In this document: positions 35,244 to 44,721 of the stretch, piece by piece | How the letters are laid out: every line of letters starts with the position of its first letter | Position numbering within the stretch: position 1 is the stretch's first letter | From: Paeniglutamicibacter quisquiliarum | Lineage (GTDB): Bacteria > Actinomycetota > Actinomycetes > Actinomycetales > Micrococcaceae | Direction of reading: 5' to 3' | NCBI RefSeq assembly: GCF_019084045.1 | Contig: NZ_JAHRED010000003.1 | Coordinates: 124,001-188,000 of the forward strand | Length of the DNA stretch: 64,000 nucleotides | Notes under the pieces: generated by a model | The model's database searches: none | Told to the model about the DNA's origin: nothing | Seen by the model: the letters and a program-made list of their open reading frames with translations, nothing else | Program-made: the position numbers and the translations under genes

Positions 35244-35936
35244 GTGAGCCAGTCCATGCCGTCGGGGATTCTTCAGCCTAAGCAGCTCAGTAACCACATT
35301 GCGGAGCGCATTCGCGCCGACATTCTCGGAGGCGTGAGACATCCTGGCGAGTTTTTGCGCCTTGATGAGGTTGCCCAGCAGCTCGGCGTAAGTGTTACTC
35401 CGGTCCGTGAGGCGCTCATGGGCCTTAGTGTCGAGGGGTTTGTTCGACATGCGGAGCGACGTGGCTTCATTGTGTCTGCGTTGAAGCGCGGAGACCTGGA
35501 GGATCTCTACACGCTGCTTGCGGAAGTGTCCGGACGCCTGACCGAGCGTGCGGCTTCAGCTGCGACGCCCCACGATCTTGAACAGCTAGAGATCGTTCAC
35601 AATCGAATGATCCGAGCCGCCGAGCTTGAGGATTTCGAAAATGTCGAACGGGCGAACGACGAATTTCACCGAATAATCAACAGGGCGGCGGACTCGGCCA
35701 AATTGGCGTGGATTCTCCTGAGCATCCTTAAGTACGTCCCAACGCGCTTTTATGCCAACATTACTGGCCTGACGAACATGCTTATCGAGCAACATGGCAA
35801 CATCCTCGAAGCGATCAAAGGCCAAGATCCCAAGGCTGCCTATGAGGCCATGTATGAGCACGAGAAGCTTGCCATGCGGGAAGTCATTGAGAATCTCGAG
35901 CGCCGGGGAATCTTCGAATTGGAACCACAGGAATAG
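35244..35936 (+). CDS. GntR-family regulator, FadR/FCD subfamily
   Basis: A 230-residue regulator. The winged helix at about residues 18-80 contains RLDEVAQQLGVSVTPVREALMGLSVEGFV. The all-helical FCD effector domain (about 90-220) includes NDEFHRIINRAA with the metal-binding Asp/His pattern. GTG 35244 is the start. It is divergent from the catabolic operon and followed by a thioesterase with a palindrome in its promoter, so it probably represses both. The ligand is probably an acid or CoA ester of the pathway. Confidence 0.87.
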   Translation: MSQSMPSGILQPKQLSNHIAERIRADILGGVRHPGEFLRLDEVAQQLGVSVTPVREALMGLSVEGFVRHAERRGFIVSALKRGDLEDLYTLLAEVSGRLTERAASAATPHDLEQLEIVHNRMIRAAELEDFENVERANDEFHRIINRAADSAKLAWILLSILKYVPTRFYANITGLTNMLIEQHGNILEAIKGQDPKAAYEAMYEHEKLAMREVIENLERRGIFELEPQE

Positions 35937-35971
35937 CGATTCCGGCTCCCCCTGGCCCCCCGCCCGCAGAA

Positions 35972-35988
35972 TCATATAAAGTATATGA
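35972..35988. promoter_or_regulatory. perfect palindrome TCATATA-AAG-TATATGA, probable GntR operator
   Basis: A 7-3-7 perfect inverted repeat 55 bp upstream of the thioesterase ATG and just after the GntR gene. It shares an arm with the site at 35084-35099. Confidence 0.6.
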
Positions 35989-36042
35989 AGATGCCTCGTT
36001 GGATTCGCCCGCGGCAACCGTAACCAGAAATTGGGTCCCACT

Positions 36043-36459
36043 ATGCATGCGACAGAGTATGAGGTCCGCGTTCCTGTTCGATGGTCGGACCAGGACATTA
36101 ACGGGCACGTCAACAATGCCACCATCGTCACGCTGATCGAGGAATCTCGCATCCAGTGGTTGAACAGGGACGCCGAAGCCCAAGGGCTCGTGTTGTTCGC
36201 GGGCCCCAAAGTGGTTGTTTCCCTCAATGTGGACTACACAAATTCGGTAACCTCAAAGACCGATCTGAGCGTATCAATCTCAACCGAAAAAATCGGTGAG
36301 ACGTCATTCACGTTGCGTTACCGCGGCATGCAAAATGGTCTCGAGGTATTCCGCGCCCGCACCGTCCTAGTCGCGCTGGACCCGGAAACGCAGAAGCCAC
36401 GACCGATCTCCGCAGGCGAAGCCGCGTACCTTCAATCACGGCTTGTTCCGGCTGGCTGA
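36043..36459 (+). CDS. acyl-CoA thioesterase (4HBT hotdog)
   Basis: A 138-residue single hotdog protein. VRWSDQDINGHVNNATIVTLIEE holds the catalytic Asp of the 4-hydroxybenzoyl-CoA/YbgC group. ATG 36043 is chosen; a TTG at 36031 is possible and neither has a clear ribosome-binding site. It may release CoA from a stalled intermediate of the neighbouring pathway. It differs from the second 4HBT protein at 44257. Confidence 0.83.
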   Translation: MHATEYEVRVPVRWSDQDINGHVNNATIVTLIEESRIQWLNRDAEAQGLVLFAGPKVVVSLNVDYTNSVTSKTDLSVSISTEKIGETSFTLRYRGMQNGLEVFRARTVLVALDPETQKPRPISAGEAAYLQSRLVPAG

Positions 36460-37902
36460 CAGCCCGTTCTGCGGGGCATCTAAACGCCAGCCGTTTCAAG
36501 TTCGAGTTCCCTCGGTGAATCTTTGGGCCGGAATGCGGGCAACGTATCGAACCGCTGACTAGGCTCCCAGATCTGGAACGCACGGCCGGAGGCTAGCCAA
36601 AGATCAAAGCTGAATTACCCAACTGCCTCATGGGATCTCCGCAAAAGTCCAGAGGCCTTCGGTCGCACCGACAGTCGAGCGTGATCGCGTGAGGCATCCC
36701 GGCGAACCGGGCAGCTCAATCAGCGTGACGTTTTCCAGAGGATGTTTTCTGGGGTGTGGTCGACGAAGTAGGCCAGCCTTCGGGGGCCTTGATGGGCGGA
36801 ATGCTGGCAGTCAGTGTTCACCTGCGCCGGAAAGCCCGTAGATGCGGGTCCTGCCCCAAGGGAGGAGCCGCTCGCGCGAGTTTCCGTTGCCTGCGATGCG
36901 GGTTCGCCAGTCGCGGGCGTCCGTTGAAGCGAAAGGCTCGCCAGCTCGCCCCTCGACATCGAAGGAGCCGGGGCGGGGCTGACGGAATTCGGCCATGGTT
37001 ACGATTCATTGACTTGACGTTTCTGATCTCCGCATTCGCGGACATGCTGGTGAGCCCGCTTGTTCGCCTTGCCGGCGGAGCGCTGGCGCTTCCCTGGATT
37101 GCACTACTTGCGTTTTCAGTACCTTGAATCCGTTCAGGGTGTTCGGCTTTCCGTGTGATGTGGGGCTTGCTGGCCTACGAAACCGGGCGAGCCAAGCCCG
37201 GAATCTGCACGATGAGGAAGTAGATCGGCCCCGGCGGTCGCGAAGTCAATCGCCGGCTCGATCATATTGGCCGCGGACCTGATCGATGGCATCGCGTTGG
37301 CGCCGGTGCATTTGAGCGTGCGGCGTCATGGTTTCTGGCGTTGAACCACCCCCATCAGGAGGGGCAGAGCGGCCGTTCGGCAGGTGCGGAACCACCGCAT
37401 CCGCATGGTGGGATCCAACTACCACATGAAGCATGACACGGATCACAGTCACTGCTATGGTCGGAACATGTCCATGGGAGACACCTACAGATGGTCGTTA
37501 ACCACCGGGAGTGTTTCTGACCGGGCGGCTGGCGGTTCCGGACACAGCGGGTTTGCCGGTCCATTCAATGGAAACGACAGGGAGTCACAGCTGTGAACAA
37601 CAAGACGGCCGGCCTGCAACACGGAGGCTGCAGCCGAGCGCAGCAAACTCCCGCGAACTTTTTGACTGTTTTGTGAACCAACCACATGGATGATCGGAAA
37701 ATGTCGGAGGACCTCATGGGTGGAACGATCGCTTGGCCGAAAGGGCAGATTGCCCACGGAGCCTAAGCTGGCCTGCGCACAGCGAGCCAGCTGACCCGGA
37801 CTCCGGCTCCTGACGCTGATACGCAGGCCGCTTTGTTGGGTGCCCATTATCGATCGTTCGTACACAGGGCTTTCCGCTCGGCGGGAAGCAGGAGGAAGCG
37901 GC
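36460..37902. other. 1.4-kb stretch without a recognisable gene
   Basis: Both strands were read. Short open frames are present but lack ribosome-binding sites, motifs and consistent codon bias. Fragments such as RRLAYFVDHTPENILWK (minus, near 36720-36780) and a hydrophobic run near 37020-37127 (plus) may be decayed genes. The last 200 bp presumably hold the xdh promoter; a TTGACT near 37658 is one candidate -35. It separates the lower-GC block from xdhABC. Confidence 0.5.
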
Positions 37903-39411
37903 ATGACCGCCAAACCAACCACAGAATCCCAGTGCTTGATCACCGTTAACGGAACGGTGCGGGAATTTACCGGACCAACGCATACCAACGCCCTGGACTT
38001 CCTTCGCGGTGAAGGACTTACCTCCTGCAAGGAAGGCTGCGCCGAGGGCGAATGCGGGGCCTGTTCCATCCTGGTGGCCCGAGCAGACGGAGATGCCACA
38101 CGCTGGACCGCACTAAACGCCTGTCTTCTGCCCGCCGTGGCCCTCGACGGGCAGGAAGTGATTACGGCCGAGGGGTTGGGGGACCGCACCGACCTGCATC
38201 CGGTCCAGCAACAGATGGTCGAGCACGGTGGATCCCAATGCGGGTACTGCACCCCGGGATTCGTCTGCAGCATGGCCGCCGAATACTACCGTCCGGAACG
38301 AGCTGCCCCCGCAGGCACCCCGCCGGACGAAGAAGACGCAGCCGACCACCACTGTGGGCCAAATGGGTTCGACCTGCATGCGCTTTCAGGCAACCTGTGC
38401 CGGTGCACCGGGTACCGGCCCATTCGTGATGCCGCCTTCGCACTCGGCACGCCGGCGGCGGACGATGCGCTCGCTGCCCGCCGCTACCGGCCAGCGCCGG
38501 CCGTGGTGAACACAGACCTGTCTCGCGCCGATACCCCTGCAGGCCAGCTCGGCCGTTACCGGAGGCCCGGAACCCTGCAGGAGGCCCTGCGGATCCTGTC
38601 CGAGGAACCCGAGGTGCTGCCGCTCGCCGGTGGAACCGACTGGGGCGTGGAGGTCAACATCAAGGGGGCACGGGCCCGTTCCCTGCTGGCCATCGACCGG
38701 CTGAGCGAACTGCGGCAACTGGATGTCACGGACACGCATCTTGAGATCGGGGCGGCCTGCACGCTCAGTGAACTGGAGCGTGGACTGCAAGGGCGGATCC
38801 CCCTGCTGGACAAGCTCTTTGGCCAATTCGCTTCCCGGCTCATCCGCAACAGCGCGACCATCGGCGGGAACCTGGGCACCGGTTCACCCATCGGCGACAC
38901 TCCTCCGGCCTTGTTGGCCCTGGAAGCCGAGCTGGTGCTCAGCTCGGTGGCGGACCAGCGGATGGTGCCATTGGCCGACTACTTCACCGGCTACCGGCAA
39001 ACGGTCCGCCGGCCCGGCGAGCTGATCAGCGCCATCCGCATCCCGCTGCCGCTGTCCAAACTGACGTCCTTCCAAAAAATCTCCAAGCGCCGCTTTGACG
39101 ACATCTCCAGCGTGGCCATCGGCTATGCGCTCGCCGTCGAGGGCGGCATCATCACCAAGGCGCGGATCGGCCTGGGCGGCGTGGCGGCCACCCCGTTGCG
39201 CGCGACCGCCACCGAAATGGTGCTCGAAGGCCGGGCCTGGGAGCTGGAAACGATCCGCGCCGCGGCACGGGTGATGGGCGAGGAAGGTACCCCGATGGAT
39301 GACCACCGGGCCAGCGCCGAATACCGGAAGGCCATGCTTGCCTCCTCGCTGGAACGGTTCTTCGCCGCACAACTGCAAGAGACCGGCCGGTTGACGGGAG
39401 AAGGCAAATGA
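37903..39411 (+). CDS. xdhA: xanthine dehydrogenase small subunit (FeS plus FAD domains)
   Basis: A 502-residue fused subunit. The first [2Fe-2S] site is CKEGCAEGECGAC with a later NACL Cys. The second is CGYCTPGFV with LCRCTGYRP. The FAD domain follows (LAGGTDWGVEV, IGGNLGTGSPIGDTPP) and a C-terminal CO-dehydrogenase flavoprotein domain ends the protein. AGGAGG precedes ATG 37903. The stop overlaps the large-subunit start. It passes electrons from the molybdenum centre to NAD+. Confidence 0.93.
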   Translation: MTAKPTTESQCLITVNGTVREFTGPTHTNALDFLRGEGLTSCKEGCAEGECGACSILVARADGDATRWTALNACLLPAVALDGQEVITAEGLGDRTDLHPVQQQMVEHGGSQCGYCTPGFVCSMAAEYYRPERAAPAGTPPDEEDAADHHCGPNGFDLHALSGNLCRCTGYRPIRDAAFALGTPAADDALAARRYRPAPAVVNTDLSRADTPAGQLGRYRRPGTLQEALRILSEEPEVLPLAGGTDWGVEVNIKGARARSLLAIDRLSELRQLDVTDTHLEIGAACTLSELERGLQGRIPLLDKLFGQFASRLIRNSATIGGNLGTGSPIGDTPPALLALEAELVLSSVADQRMVPLADYFTGYRQTVRRPGELISAIRIPLPLSKLTSFQKISKRRFDDISSVAIGYALAVEGGIITKARIGLGGVAATPLRATATEMVLEGRAWELETIRAAARVMGEEGTPMDDHRASAEYRKAMLASSLERFFAAQLQETGRLTGEGK

Positions 39412-41765
39412 GCCAGCTGTCCCAACGTCCCGAGCGGCCAATCGTCGGGGAGTGGCATCCGCATGAATCCGCCGTGGACCATGCCACCGGAAGCGCCTTG
39501 TACACCGATGACCTGGATCGGCGGTTGGTCGGGGTGCTGCATGCCTACCCGGTGCAGTCGACGCAGGCGCACGCAAAAATCCTGGATGTGGGTATCGACG
39601 GGGCCTACCGGGTTCCCGGCGTGGTCCGGGTGATCACGGCAGCGGACATCCCCGGGGTCAATGACCAAGGTGCCAAACACGATGAACCGATGCTGCCGGT
39701 GGACGAGGTCATGTTCTACGGCCAGCCCGTGGTGTGGGTTCTCGGTGAGGACCTGGAAACAGCCAAGGCCGGGGCAGCCGCCGTTGAGGTGGACTACGAA
39801 CCGCTCGACTCGTTGATCACCCTGCAGGACGCGATCGCCGCGCAAAGCTTCCACGGAATCCAGCCGGTGATCGACAAGGGCGACAGCCATGCCGCATTCG
39901 GGGACGCCGCGCGGGTGTTTGAGGGGGAGTTCGAGTTCGCCGGGCAGGAACACTTCTACCTGGAGACCCAGAACTCGCTGGCCATGATGGATGAAATCGG
40001 CCAGGTGATGATCCATTCATCCACCCAACACCCCACCGAAGCCCAGGACATCGTCTCCCACATACTGGGAATCCCCGCGCACCGGGTCACCGTCCAGGTG
40101 CTGCGCATGGGCGGCGCCTTCGGCGGCAAGGAAATGCAGTCGCATGGGTTTGCCGCGGTGGCGGCCCTCGGGGCCATGCTCACCGGGCGGCCGGTGCGGG
40201 TGCGGCTGGACCGGACGGTGGATATCACCATGACCGGCAAACGCCACGGTTTTCATGCCAGCTGGAAAGCCGGTTTTGACGAGGAAGGCAGGATCCTGGG
40301 CCTGGATGCGACGCTGACCGCTGACGGCGGGTGGAGCCTGGATTTGTCCGAGCCGGTGCTGACCCGGGCGCTGTGCCACATTGACAATGCCTACTGGATA
40401 CCGAACATCCGGGTTCACGGCCGGGTCGCCAAATGCCACAAGACCTCGCAAACGGCGTTCCGCGGCTTCGGGGGACCACAGGGCATGCTGGTCATGGAGG
40501 ACATCCTGGGACGGGTGGCCCCGCAACTCGGGATAAGCGCCAGGGAACTGCGGCGCCGGAATTTCTACGTCCAGGGGCAGGACACCCCGTACTACCAGCC
40601 GGTGCGCCATCCCGAACGGATGGAGGCCGCCTGGCAGCAGCTGCTGGAGGGTGCGCAGATCGAACGTCGCGAAGCAGAGATTGGCCACTTCAACGAGAGC
40701 CATGAGCATGCAAAGCGGGCCTTGGCCCTGACCCCGGTGAAATTCGGGATCTCCTTCAACCTCACCGCCTTCAACCAGGCCGGCGCCCTGGTGCTGGTCT
40801 ACAAGGACGGTTCGGTGCTGGTGAACCACGGTGGCACCGAAATGGGGCAGGGGCTGCACACCAAGATACTGCAGGTGGCAGCCACCACCCTCGGAGTCAC
40901 CCTCGATACCGTGCGGATCGCACCGACTCGTACCGACAAGGTTCCGAACACCTCGGCCACGGCGGCCAGCTCGGGCAGCGACCTGAACGGCGGGGCAGTA
41001 AAGGATGCGTGCGAGCAGATCCGTGAACGACTCGCCCAGGTGGCGGCCGTCAAGCTGGGTGTTCCAGCGCACGAGATCCGGTTCAGTCGCGGTACCGTCT
41101 CCAGCCTCGGCGGACGTGAATCCATCACGTGGCAGGAACTGGTAAACACCGCGTACTTCCAGCGGGTCCAGCTGTCCGCCGCGGGCTTTTACCGGACCGA
41201 GGGACTGCACTGGGACCTGGACATCATGAAGGGGGAACCGTTCAAGTACTTCGCCTATGGGGCGGCGGCCAGTGAAGTGGAGATCAGCCGTTTCGACGGT
41301 TCATACACCCTGCGCCGGGTGGACGTGGTGCATGACGTGGGGGATTCGCTCTCCCCGCTGATCGACCTGGGACAGATCGAAGGCGGATTCGTGCAGGGGG
41401 CGGGGTGGTTGACCCTGGAGGACCTGCGCTGGGACACCAGCGACCGGCCCGCCAGGGGGCGGCTGGCGACCCAGAGCGCCAGCACCTACAAGATCCCGAG
41501 CCTGTCGGAAATGCCCGAAGTCTTCAACGTCTCGCTACTGGACAAGGCCCATGAAGAGGGCGCGGTCTACGGTTCCAAGGCGGTAGGCGAGCCCCCACTG
41601 ATGTTGTCCCTTTCTGTGCGCGAGGCATTGCGCCAAGCCATCGCGGAATTTGCCCCGTCCGGAACCAGTGTGGAGCTGGCTTCGCCTGCCACGCCCGAAG
41701 CGGTGTTCTGGGCGGTCCAGGCGGCCCGCGAGCACAGCGAAATGATCAGCGGACGATCCTCATGA
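39408..41765 (+). CDS. xdhB: xanthine dehydrogenase large (molybdopterin) subunit
   Basis: A 785-residue molybdenum hydroxylase subunit. GGAFGGKE and FRGFGGPQGM are molybdopterin-binding motifs, GTEMGQGLHTK is the next, and AVGEPPLMLSLSVREAL carries the catalytic Glu. It oxidises hypoxanthine/xanthine to urate in purine breakdown. The AFRGFG Arg is present, consistent with purine substrates. ATGA overlaps with both neighbours indicate a single operon. Confidence 0.93.
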   Translation: MSQLSQRPERPIVGEWHPHESAVDHATGSALYTDDLDRRLVGVLHAYPVQSTQAHAKILDVGIDGAYRVPGVVRVITAADIPGVNDQGAKHDEPMLPVDEVMFYGQPVVWVLGEDLETAKAGAAAVEVDYEPLDSLITLQDAIAAQSFHGIQPVIDKGDSHAAFGDAARVFEGEFEFAGQEHFYLETQNSLAMMDEIGQVMIHSSTQHPTEAQDIVSHILGIPAHRVTVQVLRMGGAFGGKEMQSHGFAAVAALGAMLTGRPVRVRLDRTVDITMTGKRHGFHASWKAGFDEEGRILGLDATLTADGGWSLDLSEPVLTRALCHIDNAYWIPNIRVHGRVAKCHKTSQTAFRGFGGPQGMLVMEDILGRVAPQLGISARELRRRNFYVQGQDTPYYQPVRHPERMEAAWQQLLEGAQIERREAEIGHFNESHEHAKRALALTPVKFGISFNLTAFNQAGALVLVYKDGSVLVNHGGTEMGQGLHTKILQVAATTLGVTLDTVRIAPTRTDKVPNTSATAASSGSDLNGGAVKDACEQIRERLAQVAAVKLGVPAHEIRFSRGTVSSLGGRESITWQELVNTAYFQRVQLSAAGFYRTEGLHWDLDIMKGEPFKYFAYGAAASEVEISRFDGSYTLRRVDVVHDVGDSLSPLIDLGQIEGGFVQGAGWLTLEDLRWDTSDRPARGRLATQSASTYKIPSLSEMPEVFNVSLLDKAHEEGAVYGSKAVGEPPLMLSLSVREALRQAIAEFAPSGTSVELASPATPEAVFWAVQAAREHSEMISGRSS

Positions 41766-42568
41766 CCTGGATTGATGCGGTGACGCGGCTTCGGGCACGT
41801 CGCGCCCCGGCGGTGTTGATCACCGTGGTCCAAGTACGCGGGCATGCACCGCGTGAAGCCGGAACCAAGATGGTTGCCACCAGTGACGAGCTTTTTGAAA
41901 CCATCGGTGGCGGCAACCTGGAGATGATCGCGGTGACACGGGCACGGCAAATGCTCACCGAGTCGCTGCACGTGCCCGAAACCATGACCTTGCGGCTGAA
42001 TGACAAGGCTCCTGCGACCTACGGTCGACAATGCTGTGGAGGAGAAGTGACGATCTTGCTTGAACCACTGGCCGTGCCCCCGGCGGTGGCGGTCTTTGGC
42101 GTTGGCCATGTGGGTCTTGAACTCGCCCGCATCCTTTCGCGGCAGGACATTGAACTGTATTTGAGCGATTCCCGCGAGGAAAACCTGCGGGGCCTGCAAG
42201 CTCTTGAACCGGCGGTGGCGCGCATTCATCCGAAACTGGCCGTCATTGGTGAAGAAGTGCTCAGTCGGTTGCCCAGTGGAACCCATGTGCTGATCATGAC
42301 CCATGACCACGCGGAGGATTTCCACCTCTGTGATGCTGCGTTGCGGCATCCGAGTCTTGGCTCGATCGGCCTGATCGGGTCCAACGCCAAATGGCAGCGA
42401 TTCCGCAAGAATCTTGCGGAAAGCGGACATGAGGCAGCCGTGATTGGAAGGATAGACTGCCCCATCGGAGACCCGGAGGTGGTGGGCAAGGACCCTGCCA
42501 CGATTGCGGTCAGCGTAGCAGCCGTCCTTCTCAAACGCATGAACAAGGTCAGCGCCGTCAAGGTCTGA
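41762..42568 (+). CDS. xdhC: XdhC molybdenum-cofactor insertion/sulfuration factor
   Basis: A 268-residue accessory protein. The N-terminal XdhC domain has ETIGGGNLE and CCGGEVTILLEP, and the C-terminal Rossmann domain has VFGVGHVGLELARIL and IGLIGSNAKW. It loads sulfurated molybdenum cofactor into XdhB. Overlaps the xdhB stop. No purine regulator or uricase is adjacent. Confidence 0.92.
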   Translation: MTWIDAVTRLRARRAPAVLITVVQVRGHAPREAGTKMVATSDELFETIGGGNLEMIAVTRARQMLTESLHVPETMTLRLNDKAPATYGRQCCGGEVTILLEPLAVPPAVAVFGVGHVGLELARILSRQDIELYLSDSREENLRGLQALEPAVARIHPKLAVIGEEVLSRLPSGTHVLIMTHDHAEDFHLCDAALRHPSLGSIGLIGSNAKWQRFRKNLAESGHEAAVIGRIDCPIGDPEVVGKDPATIAVSVAAVLLKRMNKVSAVKV

Positions 42569-42619
42569 TCACCAGCCGTTCGGCCCAGTGGATGTGGGGG
42601 CCGTATGCGGCAATGTCCC

Positions 42620-43051
42620 CTAATCCGCCTCGGGTTGTTCCCCGAGGAGGAAATGGCGCCCGGAGATGCTGGTGGCCTCGATCTTGACCCAGGCATGCTT
42701 CTGCGTGGGGGTCCAGGGGGAGACGCCTGAACTGCGCGCTTCCTCGATCTCTGCGCTGGTCTGCAACTGGTGCGCGTTTCCGTGCACCACTACCGACCAG
42801 GCCTCGTCGGAGAGGATGCCGTCGGCCTCGAACGCAACCGCATCGTGCACCGTCAGAGCGGCGAGCTTTTCGCCCGGTGCCGTGCGCAGATAGATGGTCC
42901 GATCCAGCAAGCCGAAGTTCAGCGGGAATATGTCGACGGTGCTGCCCACTGCCGTGGCCAGGCGGCCGTGGCCGGTGCGCTCGAGGAGGCTCCAGGCCTG
43001 ATCCTCGGTGAGCACCAGCACTGGTTGATCTGTCTCGTGGTCAAACATCAT
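42620..43051 (-). CDS. pyridoxamine 5'-phosphate oxidase-fold (split barrel) protein
   Basis: A 143-residue flavin-binding split-barrel protein. RTGHGRLATAVGSTVDIFPLNFGLLD is the N-terminal strand pattern of the Rv1155/F420-type branch, and HAWVKIEATSISGRHF is the C-terminal end. Probably an FMN- or F420-dependent oxidoreductase. Starts with two ATG codons. A perfect palindrome lies 10 bp upstream of its start. Convergent with xdhC. Confidence 0.8.
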   Translation of the reverse strand: MMFDHETDQPVLVLTEDQAWSLLERTGHGRLATAVGSTVDIFPLNFGLLDRTIYLRTAPGEKLAALTVHDAVAFEADGILSDEAWSVVVHGNAHQLQTSAEIEEARSSGVSPWTPTQKHAWVKIEATSISGRHFLLGEQPEAD

Positions 43052-43061
43052 GGGCTCATTC

Positions 43062-43078
43062 TTCTACGGAACGTAGAA
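43062..43078. promoter_or_regulatory. perfect palindrome TTCTACG-GAA-CGTAGAA upstream of the PNPOx-like gene
   Basis: 7-3-7 perfect inverted repeat between the divergent PNPOx-like gene and the App1-like gene. No regulator is adjacent, so a distant regulator is implied. Confidence 0.55.
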
Positions 43079-43176
43079 TAATGCCAGTGTTATCGGGCCT
43101 GGTCTTTTTCACGCAGTGGCGGCGAGTCATCCTTTCGATCCACCGCATGCCCCCGGCTCATGAAAGACTGGACATC

Positions 43177-44256
43177 ATGGTCAAGGAAACAGGATCCGAA
43201 CGTGCCCGGCATATTGCAGCACGCTTCGAGGATCGCCTTTACGAGCTTCGCGCGGAGCGCGCCCGCGAACGTGGCATGGTTCCCACGGTCCTGCCCTACA
43301 CCGGCTACGGCTTGTCGGATCCGGAGAACGGCTGGGTGCGCATCTTCGCCCGCGTGGTGTTGGCAAAGCCCGGTGCCTTCGATGCCGGGCGCCACCTGGC
43401 GAAGGTCATCGCCGACGGGGTGCGCGGCTGGCGCAACTTCATGGCCCCGATCGTGCCGCACGGCGAGGTCGAGGTGCACATCAACGGCGAGCGCTTCGCG
43501 GTCCAGGCCGACCGCGGGGGAGTGCTCGATGTCCGGGTGGCCGCCTCGCTGGAACCGGGGTGGAACGAGATCAGCCTGCATACCGAGGGCGGGGCCGCCG
43601 TCACCGCGCCGATCATGGTCGTTGACGGGGCGCAGGAATTCGGGGTGCTCTCGGATGTGGACGACACGGTCGTGGTCACCGCGCTGCCGCGCCCGCTGCT
43701 GGCGGCCTGGAACTCCTTCGTGCTCTCCGAGCACGCCCGCCTGGCCACCCCGGGGATGCCGGTGATGATGGAGCGGCTGATGCGCGACAAGCCCGGCGCC
43801 CCCACCTTCTACCTCTCCACCGGGGCCTGGAACGTGGCCCAGACCCTCACCCGCTTCCTCTCGCGCAACCTCTACCCGCAGGGCCCCCTGCTGCTCACCG
43901 ACTGGGGCGCGACCGAGCGCAGCTGGTTCCGCTCGGGCATGCAGCACAAGGCCGACCAGTTGCGGCGCCTCGCCGCCGAGTTCCCGAACATGAAGTGGCT
44001 GCTGATCGGCGACGACGGACAGCACGATCCGTACCTCTACGCCGAATTCGCCAGGCGCTACCCGCACCATGTCGAAGCCATCGTCATCCGCCAGCTGACG
44101 CCCTCCGAGGCGGTGCTGGCCGGCGGGCGCAGCCAGGGGATCCTGAACTCCACACCCGGGGTGCCATGGGTCTACGAGCCGGACGGGGCGCGCATTGCCC
44201 AGAAGCTGGAGGCGCTGGGCATCATCTGCCCCGATGACCAGGCAAGGATCGACTGA
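43177..44256 (+). CDS. App1/DUF2183 family phosphatase
   Basis: A 359-residue protein. Its central and C-terminal region matches the App1 phosphatidate-phosphatase catalytic domain of the HAD superfamily. VLSDVDDTVV gives the DxDxT nucleophile motif, YLSTGAWN the second, and LLIGDDGQHDP the last metal-binding motif. ATG 43177 (MVKETGSERA) is chosen; starts at 43081-43150 are possible. Members dephosphorylate lipid phosphates; the bacterial role is little studied. The stop codon abuts the next ATG. Confidence 0.82.
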   Translation: MVKETGSERARHIAARFEDRLYELRAERARERGMVPTVLPYTGYGLSDPENGWVRIFARVVLAKPGAFDAGRHLAKVIADGVRGWRNFMAPIVPHGEVEVHINGERFAVQADRGGVLDVRVAASLEPGWNEISLHTEGGAAVTAPIMVVDGAQEFGVLSDVDDTVVVTALPRPLLAAWNSFVLSEHARLATPGMPVMMERLMRDKPGAPTFYLSTGAWNVAQTLTRFLSRNLYPQGPLLLTDWGATERSWFRSGMQHKADQLRRLAAEFPNMKWLLIGDDGQHDPYLYAEFARRYPHHVEAIVIRQLTPSEAVLAGGRSQGILNSTPGVPWVYEPDGARIAQKLEALGIICPDDQARID

Positions 44257-44721
44257 ATGCCCGAACAGAAGATCCGCGTCGAGGTCCCCATGCGCTGGGG
44301 GGACATGGACGCGTACGGCCACATCAACAACGTGAACCTGGTTCGCATGATGGAAGAGGCACGCATTGCCGGGTTCGGGGTGCCCGGCGGCACCGGAAAG
44401 CCCGGCATCATGCCCCAGGTCGACCTGTTCTCGACGGTCCCGGAGAACACGCAGATCCTGGTCGTCGAGCACCGGGTCCGCTACCTCAAGCCGCTGGACT
44501 ACCGCAACGTCCCGGCCCACGTGGATTTGTGGATCAGCACCATCAAGGGCGCGAGCTTCGACATCAGCTACGAGTTCCACGATCCCGTGGACGGCGGGGT
44601 GTGCGTGCGCGCCGCCACGACCCTGGCATTCTTTTCCGTCGACGAACAGCGCCTGTTGCGCCTGAGCCCGGGCAACAAGGAAGCGCTGGCGCGCTACGCC
44701 GCCGATCCGATCTTTCGCTAG
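44257..44721 (+). CDS. acyl-CoA thioesterase (4HBT hotdog)
   Basis: A 154-residue hotdog protein. MRWGDMDAYGHINNVNLVRMMEEAR is the YbgC/4HBT active-site motif. It starts directly after the App1 stop codon, so the two are co-translated. It may recycle acyl-CoA in lipid turnover together with the phosphatase. Its 3' end overlaps the convergent gene by 4 nt. Confidence 0.86.
   Translation: MPEQKIRVEVPMRWGDMDAYGHINNVNLVRMMEEARIAGFGVPGGTGKPGIMPQVDLFSTVPENTQILVVEHRVRYLKPLDYRNVPAHVDLWISTIKGASFDISYEFHDPVDGGVCVRAATTLAFFSVDEQRLLRLSPGNKEALARYAADPIFR

Noticed and set aside
37485-38273. 262-codon minus-strand frame running into xdhA
   Set aside because: More than half is antisense to the conserved FeS domain of xdhA. 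The rest shows no motif or ribosome-binding site.
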